DNA of 10,880 nucleotides, taken from assembly GCA_946615495.1 (NCBI GenBank), contig CAMOHY010000055.1, positions 1-10,880 of the forward strand, written 5' to 3'. Origin of the DNA: an uncultured Clostridia bacterium (GTDB lineage: Bacteria; Bacillota; Clostridia; Christensenellales; Aristaeellaceae). A program made the translations under genes and the position numbers. Every line of letters begins with the position of its first letter. Positions within the stretch are counted from its first letter, which is position 1. Positions 1 to 6,609 of this stretch are shown here, in pieces. The notes below the pieces were generated by a model that saw only the letters and a list, made by a program, of their open reading frames with translations, was not told the DNA's origin and ran no database searches.

Positions 1-325
1 CGGTGCCGCTGTAATATACGGCGCTGCCGGCGTTTTCGCCGTTATTGATGCCGGAAAGACAAAAATCAAAGGGCGTATCCACCATAAAGGGCGCCACGCG
101 GGCGCAGTCCGTGGGCGTGCCGTCAACGGCGTAGGCCTCCGCCCCCTGCCAGGGAATTTGATGAACCAGCAAAGGCTCGGTGAGGGTGATATGCTGGCTG
201 TTGGCGCTGCATTGGCTGCTGGGGGCGCTGATGGTCACCTTGTGGCCCCGCTGAATGGCCGCTTCCGCCAGAGCCTTCAAGCCTACGGAATATACGCCGT
301 CATCATTTGTTACCAGAATATGCAA
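1..325 (-). CDS. surE: 5'/3'-nucleotidase SurE, N-terminal part (cut by window edge)
   Basis: SurE is a metal-dependent phosphatase that removes phosphate from nucleoside 5'- and 3'-monophosphates in the cytoplasm, with a role in nucleotide salvage and stationary-phase survival. The 108 codons present begin MHILVTNDDGV, the family's hallmark N-terminus. D8 and D9 match the metal-binding aspartates, S40 aligns with E. coli S39, and the SGINNGEN stretch (N94) matches the metal-binding asparagine loop. The GTPTDCA and YYSGT blocks are also typical. The C-terminal half lies outside the window. The start is a TTG at 325-323, about 8 nt after a GGAGG ribosome binding site. An ATG at 332-330 is in another frame and soon reaches a stop, so TTG is the supported start. 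It is divergent from the plus-strand gene at 449 and has its own promoter. Confidence 0.95.
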   Translation of the reverse strand, partial: MHILVTNDDGVYSVGLKALAEAAIQRGHKVTISAPSSQCSANSQHITLTEPLLVHQIPWQGAEAYAVDGTPTDCARVAPFMVDTPFDFCLSGINNGENAGSAVYYSGT

Positions 326-362
326 TACGCATCCCTCCTTTAAAAAAGTACCGAACGGTAAC

Positions 363-391
363 ATTATACTGGAAAAATCCTTCCCGCGCAA
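363..391 (-). promoter_or_regulatory. Sigma-A-type promoter of surE
   Basis: On the minus strand there is a -35 box TTGCGC (391-386), a 17-bp spacer and a perfect -10 box TATAAT (368-363). The predicted transcript start is near 356, leaving a leader of about 30 nt before the TTG start of surE. Spacing and sequence fit the housekeeping sigma factor. No operator repeat is evident. Confidence 0.75.
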
Positions 392-448
392 GCATGGAAG
401 CGATATTCCGCCGCATAGAGTACCAAAGGGGAAAAGGAGGATGAAAAA

Positions 449-1243
449 ATGGCCTATGGATACGCGATGCTGCGGGGCCGCAGGGGCGCGGCGGGGCATG
501 TAAGGGAGGACGGAGGAAAGCGCACGGTGTGCCTGCGCGGAATGGAGCCGGGGGAATGGTGCCGGGTATACACGCTGAACGGCCAGCAGGCGGATTTGCG
601 GGATGAAGGGCGGGCGGACGATACCGGAAAAGCGCAGTTTTCCTTTGGCGGCAGGGGCGCGGTGTTTGTGCTGGCGGAAGGCAAGGTTAGGCTGTGGGAA
701 GATGGGGAGGAAACGTATCTTCGGGCGTCCTCCTGGCTGGAAAGCCTTCGGAAAGCCAAGGAAGCCTTGAAGGAGGAGAGCAAAGGGGAGGAAAGGGCCG
801 CGGACACAGAAGCTCCCCTTTTCAAGGAGGATAAACCGGAAGAAGCGAACGAACCGGAAGAAAAAGAGGCAGAAAAAGAGGCAGAAAAAATCCCCCAGCC
901 GGAGGAAGCTTATTTTCTCAGACCGGCGGGGGAGGGAGAAGCGGCAGACGCGCTGCCGGATTTGATTTGGCCGGAGGCGGCCAAGGCTGTAAAACGGTAT
1001 TTTGAATTGTACCCGCCCTTTGCGCCTTTTGCGGCGCCGGGCTGGCGCTTTGCCCGCATTCCGGCGGACGGGCCGGATATTCCCTTCTGCGCCGTGGGCT
1101 ACCGGGCTCAGGACAGCCGGGTAAGGCAAATCGCTTACGCTGTGCCGGGCGCTAAAGGCAGGCCCGCCGCCCTGCCCGGCGCGTACCGCTTTTATCCGGG
1201 GCAGGATGGGCGGGATTATTGGGTGATGACCCAGGAGGTATAA
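449..1243 (+). CDS. Hypothetical two-domain protein with acidic linker (264 aa)
   Basis: I do not recognise this protein. It has three parts. Residues 1-90 look mainly beta, rich in Gly, Arg and aromatics. Residues about 98-153 are a highly charged, low-complexity linker dominated by Glu, Lys, Ala and Pro. Residues about 170-264 form an aromatic and proline-rich domain (RYFELYPPFAPF, GWRFARI, RFYPGQDGRDYW). It has no signal peptide or membrane segment, so it is probably cytoplasmic. The layout recalls Clostridia proteins of unknown function with a beta-rich N-terminus, charged linker and 'elyPPF.PF' C-terminal domain; that link is from memory and weak. The ATG at 449 follows AAGGAGG (434-440) by 8 nt. 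An ATG at 441 abuts the ribosome binding site and belongs to a frame that stops at 503. It is the only plus-strand gene here, and its stop codon touches the stop of lacZ. Confidence 0.8.
   Translation: MAYGYAMLRGRRGAAGHVREDGGKRTVCLRGMEPGEWCRVYTLNGQQADLRDEGRADDTGKAQFSFGGRGAVFVLAEGKVRLWEDGEETYLRASSWLESLRKAKEALKEESKGEERAADTEAPLFKEDKPEEANEPEEKEAEKEAEKIPQPEEAYFLRPAGEGEAADALPDLIWPEAAKAVKRYFELYPPFAPFAAPGWRFARIPADGPDIPFCAVGYRAQDSRVRQIAYAVPGAKGRPAALPGAYRFYPGQDGRDYWVMTQEV
857..889 (+). repeat. Short 12-bp tandem repeat in the acidic linker
   Basis: The unit GAGGCAGAAAAA occurs twice in tandem (866-877 and 878-889), preceded by a related partial unit at 857-865. It encodes the Glu-Lys-Ala repeat of the linker. 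The unit length is a multiple of three, so copy number changes would keep the reading frame. It is probably slippage-driven linker growth. Confidence 0.8.
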
Positions 1244-4240
1244 TTACAGCAGCGCCTTCGCCGCGCCGTCAACGGACAGGGCCTGGGCGTCAAAGGGCAG
1301 GAAGTCAAAGTGGAAAGCGCGTTCTTCCTTCAGATACAGCCGGTCCTCTTCCAAAGGTTCAGGCCCGCAGGAGGCGGTGCCCAAGGGTCCCATAGCGCCA
1401 TCGATGAGCCAGGTGATGTTTTCGGCCCGTTCAAGCTCGATGGTGTGCTGGGCATCCGTGAGCATTTCAGGCGTGTAATGGTGGGCTGAGAAGGAGAAGC
1501 CGTTGCCCGCCGCCATCAGGCCGATGCCGCGGCTGTTCAGCAGGGCGGCAAAGGAGGTGTCCTCATGAGCGCCGTTTTCCTGGGGGCGCACGTAGGGCTC
1601 GTGGGTTTCATCCACGGTGCTTTCCCAGCGGCCCAGGAACGCGGCGGTCTTTTTATCCGGATAGCTTTCAAAGGGGCCGCGGCCCTGCCAGATGAGCCGG
1701 TCAAACCCATCGGGCAAATCCAGGCGCAGACCCAGCCGGGGCAGGTAATCCTCGATTTCCCGAAGCGGAGCGTAGGCGATATCCAGGCCGATTCTGCCTT
1801 CTCCGGTAACGGTGTAGCGCTGGGTCACGCGAAGCAGGGGCGGCATCACCTTGGGGCCGTACACGCCGGAAATTTCAATTTCCGCGCCTTTTTCGGTAAG
1901 CTGCGCGTTCAAGCGGTCATTGCGGCATAAGAGGCGGTTCAGGCCCAGCTTGTCCCATTTCTTGGCCGCGCCGTTCCAGCCGTTATCGTTGTCCGTCGGG
2001 GCGCGCCAGAGGTTTACCCGAAGGCCATCCTTTATCAGCTCAAGCCCCCGGAAGGAAAGGCCGCTCATGCCCTCCCGCCCGAAGGAAGCCCGGAAGCCCT
2101 GGCCGGCCACGGCGAAGCCGCCGGGGATTTTTTCCAGCGCAAGGGGATTCTGGGGCAGGGCCGCGGAAGGCTGCTCGTTGCCCAGGGCAAGGGGCAATTG
2201 TTCCTGCGCCACCACGTGGCCCGCGGCGGCCCAGGGCGTGTCCGACCGCAGGGTGAAGGTAAAGTTCAGGGTGGAGCCGGCGGGATAGACGCCCAAATCC
2301 AGCGTCCTTTCCTCCGCTTCACCGGCAGGCGTGTTCAGGGTGATTTCGCCCTGCGAAAGCGTTCTGCCGCCGTTTACCACGGCATAGCGCCCGGCCAGAT
2401 GGGAAAGAGACAAAAAGCCGTAATAGTTGCGGAAGGAAACCAGGCCCTTTTCTTCGTTCACCATGCGGGCGCGAACCGGGCGGATGACATGCTTATATTC
2501 CAGCAGGCCGGTATGGGGCGTGCGGTCCGGATAAGTGAGGGCGTCCACGCAGAAGCAGCCGTCGTGGGGCCATTCGCCAAAATCGCCGCCATAGGCGTAA
2601 TACTTTTGGCCGTTTTCTTCCTTGATAAGTCCATGGTCCGCCCACTCCCAAATGCAGCCGCCCATCAACTGCGGATAGGCGTTGAAGGCTTGCCAATAGG
2701 GCTCCAGCAGGCCGGGGCCCTGGCCCATGGCGTGGCAGTATTCGCACTGGAACAGAGGCTTTTTAGGATGGCCCTCCGCGTATTCCTTCATAAAGCGGAT
2801 ATCGGCGTACATGCGGGAGGTGATATCGGCGGTGATGGCCTCCTTTTCCCACTGGTCCCGCTCATAATGGATGGGCCGGGAGGAATCAATGGCGCGCATG
2901 GCCTCCGCCATCGCCACATGGCAGCAGCCGTAGCCCGATTCGTTGCCCAGGCTCCACAGAATAATGCTGGGATGGTTCCGGTCCCTTTGCACCATGCGCA
3001 CGCCCCGGTCCACGAATTGGGTTTCCCATTTGGGATCGGTAGCCATGAAATCGTAGGAGGCAAACTGCGTTACGCCGTGGCATTCAACGTCCGTTTCGTC
3101 CACCACATACAGGCCGTAGCGGTCGCACATTTCCAGAAAACGGGGATCGTTGGGATAGTGGCTGGTGCGCACGGTATTGATATTGTGGCGCTTCATGAGC
3201 AGGATATCTTTTTCCATTTCGTTTACCGGCGTATAGAAGCCCAGCACGGGGTGGGTATCATGCCGGTTTACGCCCAAAAGCTTAATGGGCCTGCCGTTCA
3301 AGAGAAACACGCCGTCCTTGATTTCAATTACGCGGAAGCCCACCATAACCCGCTCCGCCTGGCCGGAAATTTCCGCCAGCAGGGTATAAAGGCAGGGCGT
3401 TTCAGCGTTCCAGGGCTTCACGTTGGAAACGGCGGCTTCCCAATGGGCTTCCCCGTCCTTTATAGCGCATTCCTGGGAAAGCAGGGCTTGGCTGCCATCC
3501 AGCAGGGTAAAGGTGATTTTTTCCGCGCCCTGCACCTTGGCCGTTACCTTCAGCGTTCCGTCCTGATAATCGTTGGTCAGGGAAGCGTCGGCCCAGAGGT
3601 CTTGAATGCGGTTTTTCCCAAAGGAGAGCAGCGTCACATCCCGGAAGATGCCGGCGTGGCGCCACATGTCCTGGTCCTCCAGGTATGTGCCGTCGGACCA
3701 GTGAAGCACCACCACGCGCAGCTCGTTTTCGCCGGGCTGAACGGCGGAGGAAATGTCGAATTCCGCGGGCAGATGCGGGCCCTTGGAAAAGCCCTGCAGT
3801 TGCCCGTTTACAAACACGTAATAGCAGGAGGATACGCCGTCAAAGCGAATCACGGTCTGCCGGCCCAGGAAAGCGGTGGGCAGGATAAAAGTGGTTTTGT
3901 ACACGCCCACGGGCGTGTCGTCCGGCACGAAGGGCGGGTCAAAGGGGATGGGGAAGCGTACGTTGGTATACTGCGGCGCGCCGTAGCCCTGCAATTGCCA
4001 AACGCCGGGCACCTGGATTTTTCCCTCCGTGCCCTGGCCCTCTTCGCCGGACAGCTCCTTCACCTCGCGGTAGGAGGTGTAATAAGCAAAGTCCCATTCG
4101 CCGTTCAGGCACAAATACCAGGGAGACGCGCCCCGTTCGTTGGCCAGGGCGGAGGCGGCGTCCGGATAGGGCACCAGGGTGGTCCTTGCGGGCAGCCGGA
4201 ATAAATTCGTACAGTTCAGGTCCTGAAATTCAGTGCGCAT
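1244..4240 (-). CDS. lacZ: Beta-galactosidase, glycoside hydrolase family 2 (LacZ type)
   Basis: It hydrolyses terminal beta-D-galactosides such as lactose by a retaining mechanism. At 998 residues it is close to E. coli LacZ (1023 residues). The N-terminal jelly-roll sugar-binding domain covers about 40-205, an Ig-like domain about 206-305, the catalytic TIM barrel about 307-590, a second Ig-like domain about 595-690, and the C-terminal beta-sandwich ('small chain') about 715-990. The acid/base glutamate is E434 in WSLGNESGYG and the nucleophile is E500 in LFQCEYCHAMG. Other signatures are GVNRHDTHP, RTSHYPNDPRF, GCIWEWADHGL and GGDFGEWPHD. There is no signal peptide, so it acts inside the cell. 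The ATG at 4240 follows GGAGG by 6 nt and lies 15 bp after the phosphodiesterase stop, so the two are almost certainly cotranscribed. No permease or regulator gene is adjacent, so the natural substrate may not be lactose. Confidence 0.96.
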   Translation of the reverse strand: MRTEFQDLNCTNLFRLPARTTLVPYPDAASALANERGASPWYLCLNGEWDFAYYTSYREVKELSGEEGQGTEGKIQVPGVWQLQGYGAPQYTNVRFPIPFDPPFVPDDTPVGVYKTTFILPTAFLGRQTVIRFDGVSSCYYVFVNGQLQGFSKGPHLPAEFDISSAVQPGENELRVVVLHWSDGTYLEDQDMWRHAGIFRDVTLLSFGKNRIQDLWADASLTNDYQDGTLKVTAKVQGAEKITFTLLDGSQALLSQECAIKDGEAHWEAAVSNVKPWNAETPCLYTLLAEISGQAERVMVGFRVIEIKDGVFLLNGRPIKLLGVNRHDTHPVLGFYTPVNEMEKDILLMKRHNINTVRTSHYPNDPRFLEMCDRYGLYVVDETDVECHGVTQFASYDFMATDPKWETQFVDRGVRMVQRDRNHPSIILWSLGNESGYGCCHVAMAEAMRAIDSSRPIHYERDQWEKEAITADITSRMYADIRFMKEYAEGHPKKPLFQCEYCHAMGQGPGLLEPYWQAFNAYPQLMGGCIWEWADHGLIKEENGQKYYAYGGDFGEWPHDGCFCVDALTYPDRTPHTGLLEYKHVIRPVRARMVNEEKGLVSFRNYYGFLSLSHLAGRYAVVNGGRTLSQGEITLNTPAGEAEERTLDLGVYPAGSTLNFTFTLRSDTPWAAAGHVVAQEQLPLALGNEQPSAALPQNPLALEKIPGGFAVAGQGFRASFGREGMSGLSFRGLELIKDGLRVNLWRAPTDNDNGWNGAAKKWDKLGLNRLLCRNDRLNAQLTEKGAEIEISGVYGPKVMPPLLRVTQRYTVTGEGRIGLDIAYAPLREIEDYLPRLGLRLDLPDGFDRLIWQGRGPFESYPDKKTAAFLGRWESTVDETHEPYVRPQENGAHEDTSFAALLNSRGIGLMAAGNGFSFSAHHYTPEMLTDAQHTIELERAENITWLIDGAMGPLGTASCGPEPLEEDRLYLKEERAFHFDFLPFDAQALSVDGAAKALL

Positions 4241-4255
4241 GGGTTCCCTCCGTGT

Positions 4256-4981
4256 TCATTCAATGATGTTGGTGGTGATATAATCGATGCCCCAGGCGGC
4301 GAGCTGCTGGGCGTCGGACAGGTGGTTCACGGTCCAGGCGTTTACTTGCTTTCCGATAGCGTGCACATCCCGGATTCTTTCTTCCGTCAGCAGATTAAAC
4401 TGAATATCCAAATCCAGGCTGTATTGCTCAAGCGCGTGCAGCACAGCCTGCCAATCGGGGTTTCCTTCGATCAGGTACTGGGCTTTTTGCGTGGGCAGCT
4501 TTTCCCGGACGCAGATCATATTGGGCAGGTCAAAGGAGATGAAAATGGTGTGTTCCAGCCAGCCCTCTTCCCGGATTTGGGCGATGATGCCGTCGATGTG
4601 TTGGGGCTCCATATGGTTTTTCAGCTCCAGCACGCTCGTCTTTTCGTATTTTTTGCAAATATGAATGTATTCCCGCAGGGTGGGCAGGACCAGGTCCTTC
4701 CGGCCCCGCTTGCCGTCCCGGTCGCAAAGGTGAAGGGAACGCAGGGTTTCAAAGGTGCTGCTTTCCACGGCCAGGTCATCCAGCGCCACCCGCCGGGTGC
4801 TGTCGTCGTGGATGATAATGTACTGGCCGTCCCCGGTCACGTGCACGTCGGTTTCGATGCCGAAGAAGCTGCGGTTGCCCGCCGCCACGAAGGCGGAGCA
4901 GGTATTTTCCATTTCGATGCCGCTCAGGCCCCGGTGGGCCACCATCAGCGGTTTGGGACCGGTCAAATGAAGCGTGTCCAT
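4256..4981 (-). CDS. Glycerophosphodiester phosphodiesterase (GDPD family)
   Basis: GDPD enzymes cleave glycerophosphodiesters (deacylated phospholipids or teichoic-acid fragments) to glycerol-3-phosphate and an alcohol. The 241-residue protein is the usual length of the compact bacterial form. It carries the family signature: H16-R17-G18, E25-N26-T27, the metal ligands E43 and D45 in GIETDVHVTGDG, the catalytic H58 in IIIHDD, and a further metal ligand E118 in VLELK. The C-terminus has the typical late-barrel elements VNAWTVNHLSDAQQLAAWGIDYITTN. There is no signal peptide, so it is cytoplasmic and would act on imported or internally made diesters. The ATG at 4981 has a GGAGGTG site upstream with rather long spacing. 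It is the first gene of an operon with lacZ and has its own promoter at 5054-5026. UgpQ/GlpQ-type naming is possible, but I leave the symbol blank because paralogues are common. Confidence 0.93.
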   Translation of the reverse strand: MDTLHLTGPKPLMVAHRGLSGIEMENTCSAFVAAGNRSFFGIETDVHVTGDGQYIIIHDDSTRRVALDDLAVESSTFETLRSLHLCDRDGKRGRKDLVLPTLREYIHICKKYEKTSVLELKNHMEPQHIDGIIAQIREEGWLEHTIFISFDLPNMICVREKLPTQKAQYLIEGNPDWQAVLHALEQYSLDLDIQFNLLTEERIRDVHAIGKQVNAWTVNHLSDAQQLAAWGIDYITTNIIE

Positions 4982-5025
4982 TCCGAATTTACACCTCCGT
5001 AAAAATCAACTTAACCGTCTTTTCT

Positions 5026-5054
5026 ATCTTAGCACGTTTGCCCAACTCCTGCAA
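5026..5054 (-). promoter_or_regulatory. Promoter of the phosphodiesterase-lacZ operon
   Basis: On the minus strand a -35 box TTGCAG (5054-5049), a 17-bp spacer and a -10 box TAAGAT (5031-5026) fit a housekeeping promoter. Transcription would start near 5019, giving a leader of about 40 nt. It lies immediately downstream of the terminator of the preceding gene, which is the expected boundary between two units. I see no clear operator palindrome or cre-like site. Confidence 0.6.
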
Positions 5055-5065
5055 GGGAAACACGC

Positions 5066-5102
5066 AAAAAAAGAAGCCCCGCAGGACGGGACTTCCTTTT
5101 TC
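5066..5102 (-). terminator. Intrinsic terminator after the zinc-ribbon gene
   Basis: A 9-bp stem (arms 5073-5081 and 5087-5095, one G-U pair in the transcript) with a 5-nt loop is followed on the minus strand by TTCTTTTTTT (5075-5066). A-rich sequence on the other side makes it potentially bidirectional, though no plus-strand gene reads into it. It begins about 9 nt after the stop codon at 5111 and separates this unit from the next promoter. Confidence 0.9.
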
Positions 5103-5110
5103 ACCCTTGC

Positions 5111-5392
5111 TCAGCGGCGCTGCATCGCGGCGAAGCATTCGCTGCAATACACGGGACGGTCTTCCCTGGGCAGGAAAGGCACCTGGGTAGCCTTGCCGCA
5201 GTTGGCGCAGATGGCATCGTGCATTTCGCGGGGAGCGCCGTTGTTACGGGCGGCCTTGTGAGCCTGACGGCATTCACGGCAGCGGGTGGGCTCATTCTGG
5301 AAGCCCTTTTCAGCGTAGAATTCCTGTTCTCCGGCAGTGAACACGAATTCATTGCCACAGTCACGGCACACCAGCGTTTTGTCCTGATACAT
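5111..5392 (-). CDS. Small double zinc-ribbon protein (zf-trcl / CxxC-x17-CxxC type)
   Basis: This 93-residue protein has eight cysteines in two zinc-ribbon modules. The first is C9-x2-C12 with C38-x2-C41, within the typical zf-trcl block containing EFVFTAGEQEFYAEKGF. The second is C62-x2-C65, 17 residues, then C83-x2-C86, matching the described CxxC-x17-CxxC pattern and its VPFLPREDRPVYCSECF core. Such proteins are common in Clostridia; their function is not established, although nucleic-acid or ribosome binding is plausible. I chose the ATG at 5392 because family members begin MYQDKTLVC. A longer frame reaching 5461 would run into the structured RNA region and has no family support. Upstream AGGGGG at about 5410-5405 could serve as the ribosome binding site, with long spacing. 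The gene lies about 30 nt downstream of the ncRNA with no clear terminator between, and a strong terminator follows. Confidence 0.9.
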   Translation of the reverse strand: MYQDKTLVCRDCGNEFVFTAGEQEFYAEKGFQNEPTRCRECRQAHKAARNNGAPREMHDAICANCGKATQVPFLPREDRPVYCSECFAAMQRR

Positions 5393-5424
5393 TGTTTTTG
5401 TGACCCCCTGATAGATGTAAGATA

Positions 5425-5641
5425 TGGTTAGCCTCGGCTGACCTGGTTTTTGCCCCCACACTCGCCGGCTGGGACTTTGCTCTGCGCCTTTGCGCCCTCA
5501 CGCCATCCTCTCGCGCTTGAATGCGCGGCCGGGCTTACTTCTAGACCGCACCATGCTCACCGGAATTTTTTTCGGCTTACGTGGACCGTTTTGCCTGCGA
5601 CTGGCATCGGCTTGCAACCACAGACCCGATTCAGCCAACCG
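5425..5641 (-). ncRNA. Structured RNA upstream of the zinc-ribbon gene, candidate raiA-type motif
   Basis: This interval has its own near-consensus promoter, no plausible reading frame and many complementary segments. The ends can pair: 5640-5637 (GGUU) with 5429-5426 (AACC), and 5636-5631 (GGCUGA) with 5441-5436 (UCAGCC). Internal helices include 5621-5618/5584-5581 extended by 5617-5614/5594-5591, the hairpin 5527-5523/5516-5512 (CGCGC, 6-nt loop, GCGCG), and 5475-5471/5456-5452. The loop of that last helix holds GCCGG (5469-5465), able to pair with CCGGC at 5532-5528 and form a pseudoknot. GUAAGCC occurs twice (5580-5574, 5538-5532), both in apparently unpaired contexts. Closed ends, internal junctions and pseudoknot resemble the raiA ncRNA class of Bacillota and Actinobacteria, but that assignment is from memory. 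It lacks recognisable hallmarks of 6S RNA, tmRNA, RNase P or the common riboswitches. It may be free-standing, processed from the zinc-ribbon mRNA, or a cis-acting leader. Confidence 0.65.
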
Positions 5642-5647
5642 ACGTCC

Positions 5648-5676
5648 ATTATAGCCCCTTTTTTTCATAAACGCAA
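5648..5676 (-). promoter_or_regulatory. Strong promoter of the structured RNA
   Basis: On the minus strand a -35 box TTGCGT (5676-5671), a 17-bp spacer with an A-tract, and a perfect -10 box TATAAT (5653-5648) predict a start near 5641-5640. That is exactly where the 5' strand of the closing helix begins. This agreement between promoter and helix end supports a defined RNA species. It is the best promoter in the window, with that of surE. Confidence 0.85.
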
Positions 5677-5709
5677 GCACATTTCTCAACTTTTTATGAT
5701 TTTTCCAGC

Positions 5710-5740
5710 AAAAAATACAAAATAAGCGCAGATCATGCGC
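5710..5740 (-). terminator. Terminator overlapping the psuK stop codon
   Basis: A GC-only 5-bp stem core GCGCA/TGCGC (5740-5736 and 5730-5726) with a 5-nt loop is followed by the T-rich run TTATTTTGTATTTTTT (5725-5710). The 5' arm is formed by the last psuK codons and the TGA stop lies in the loop. The stem is short but the tract is good, and the position between psuK and the ncRNA promoter is sensible. Confidence 0.65.
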
Positions 5741-6578
5741 AATTATCTTGCATTAATGCGTGGAAAGCGGCTTCCTGCCCGGCCTGAGCGCAGGCGCGGA
5801 TGGGTTTCTTTTCCAAAAGCGCCAGGCAAATTCCGGCGCACAGGGCGTCTCCCGCCCCGGTAAGGGGCACGGAGGGGAGAGGATGGGCGGGAAGATAACC
5901 CCGGTCCTCCTGGGCGGCAAAGTACACGCCTTCCGCCCCCAAGGAAATGAACACGTTTTTAACACCCGCCTTGAGCATAAGGTCTGCCGCCCGCTCGGCG
6001 TTCTTTTCCCCGGTCAGGGCTTCCGCCTCCAGGCGGTTGGGCTTGATGGCGGCAAGATACGGCAGGATGCGCTTGACCCGGGGCGCCTTGGCGCAGCTGA
6101 CCGGGTCCAGCATGAGAGGAACGGAAGCGTGGCGGGCAATAAAGGAAAGGGTGTCCGGAGAAAGGTTGGCGTCCAGCACGCAGCCGTCGGCGGCGTTGAT
6201 GGCGTCCATGCGGGAGGCCATCGCCTCCGGCGTGAGCTTTTCCATGGCGGACATGTCGTTTACCGCCAGGGCCATATCGCCCTGCTCGTCATGGATGCAA
6301 AGGTAGCAAGGCGCAGGCAGGTCCGTCGGCAGGGAAAGGGAAAGATCAATGCCGTCCTTCCGGCACAGATGCGCCAGCACCGAGGCCCTGTCGTCGTTGC
6401 CCAGGGCGGTCATCAAACGTACCTGGGCCCCCAGGGCCTGAAGGCGTTTGGCGATGTTTCGCCCCACGCCGCCGGGGCGCATGGTGATTTTGCCCATGGC
6501 GGAATCGCGGGGCAGCAGAGGCCCGTTAGGCACGCCCAGCAAATCCAGATTCATGCCGCCCACCACTACGATGCGCAT
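5733..6578 (-). CDS. psuK: PfkB-family kinase, probable pseudouridine kinase
   Basis: Pseudouridine kinase phosphorylates pseudouridine to pseudouridine 5'-phosphate, the first step in recycling this modified nucleoside from RNA turnover. The 281-residue protein has the ribokinase-like fold markers: GGMNLDL at the N-terminus, the di-glycine hinge region PGGVGRN (35-41), and LTGAGDALCAG (239-249) with D244 as the catalytic base. The PsuK assignment rests on subfamily blocks shared with E. coli PsuK: VNDMS (106-110), the LDANLSPD stretch, MLDPVS (156-161) and IKPNRLEAEALTGE (178-191). The ATG at 6578 follows AAAGGAGGA with about 7 nt spacing. A partner psuG glycosidase is not in this window. 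A different PfkB nucleoside or sugar kinase is the main alternative. It is probably read from the upstream queA transcript, since there is little room for its own promoter after the hairpin at 6610-6654. Confidence 0.85.
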   Translation of the reverse strand: MRIVVVGGMNLDLLGVPNGPLLPRDSAMGKITMRPGGVGRNIAKRLQALGAQVRLMTALGNDDRASVLAHLCRKDGIDLSLSLPTDLPAPCYLCIHDEQGDMALAVNDMSAMEKLTPEAMASRMDAINAADGCVLDANLSPDTLSFIARHASVPLMLDPVSCAKAPRVKRILPYLAAIKPNRLEAEALTGEKNAERAADLMLKAGVKNVFISLGAEGVYFAAQEDRGYLPAHPLPSVPLTGAGDALCAGICLALLEKKPIRACAQAGQEAAFHALMQDNCA

Positions 6579-6609
6579 TACGGCTCCTCCTTTATTTCCA
6601 TAAACGCTT

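Noticed and set aside
381..420. Possible plus-strand promoter for the 449 gene (TTCCCG, 17 bp, TATTCC)
   Set aside because: Both boxes match the consensus poorly. The true promoter is not evident from sequence.
1239..1244. TATAAT on the plus strand at the end of the 264-residue gene
   Set aside because: It overlaps the stop codon, has no credible -35 box, and no plus-strand gene follows.
2198..4204. A 668-codon open frame on the plus strand opposite lacZ
   Set aside because: It lies wholly antisense to an unmistakable beta-galactosidase. Long antisense frames are expected in GC-rich coding sequence, and its translation has no recognisable domain and no supporting ribosome binding site.
5393..5461. 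N-terminal extension of the zinc-ribbon gene to 5461
   Set aside because: Family members start at MYQDKT, and the extension overlaps the 3' strand of the predicted RNA closing helix.
5498..5725. Short frames in the structured-RNA interval (plus 5450-5725, minus 5498-5689)
   Set aside because: Neither has a supported ribosome binding site or a protein-like composition, and the interval is better explained by RNA structure.
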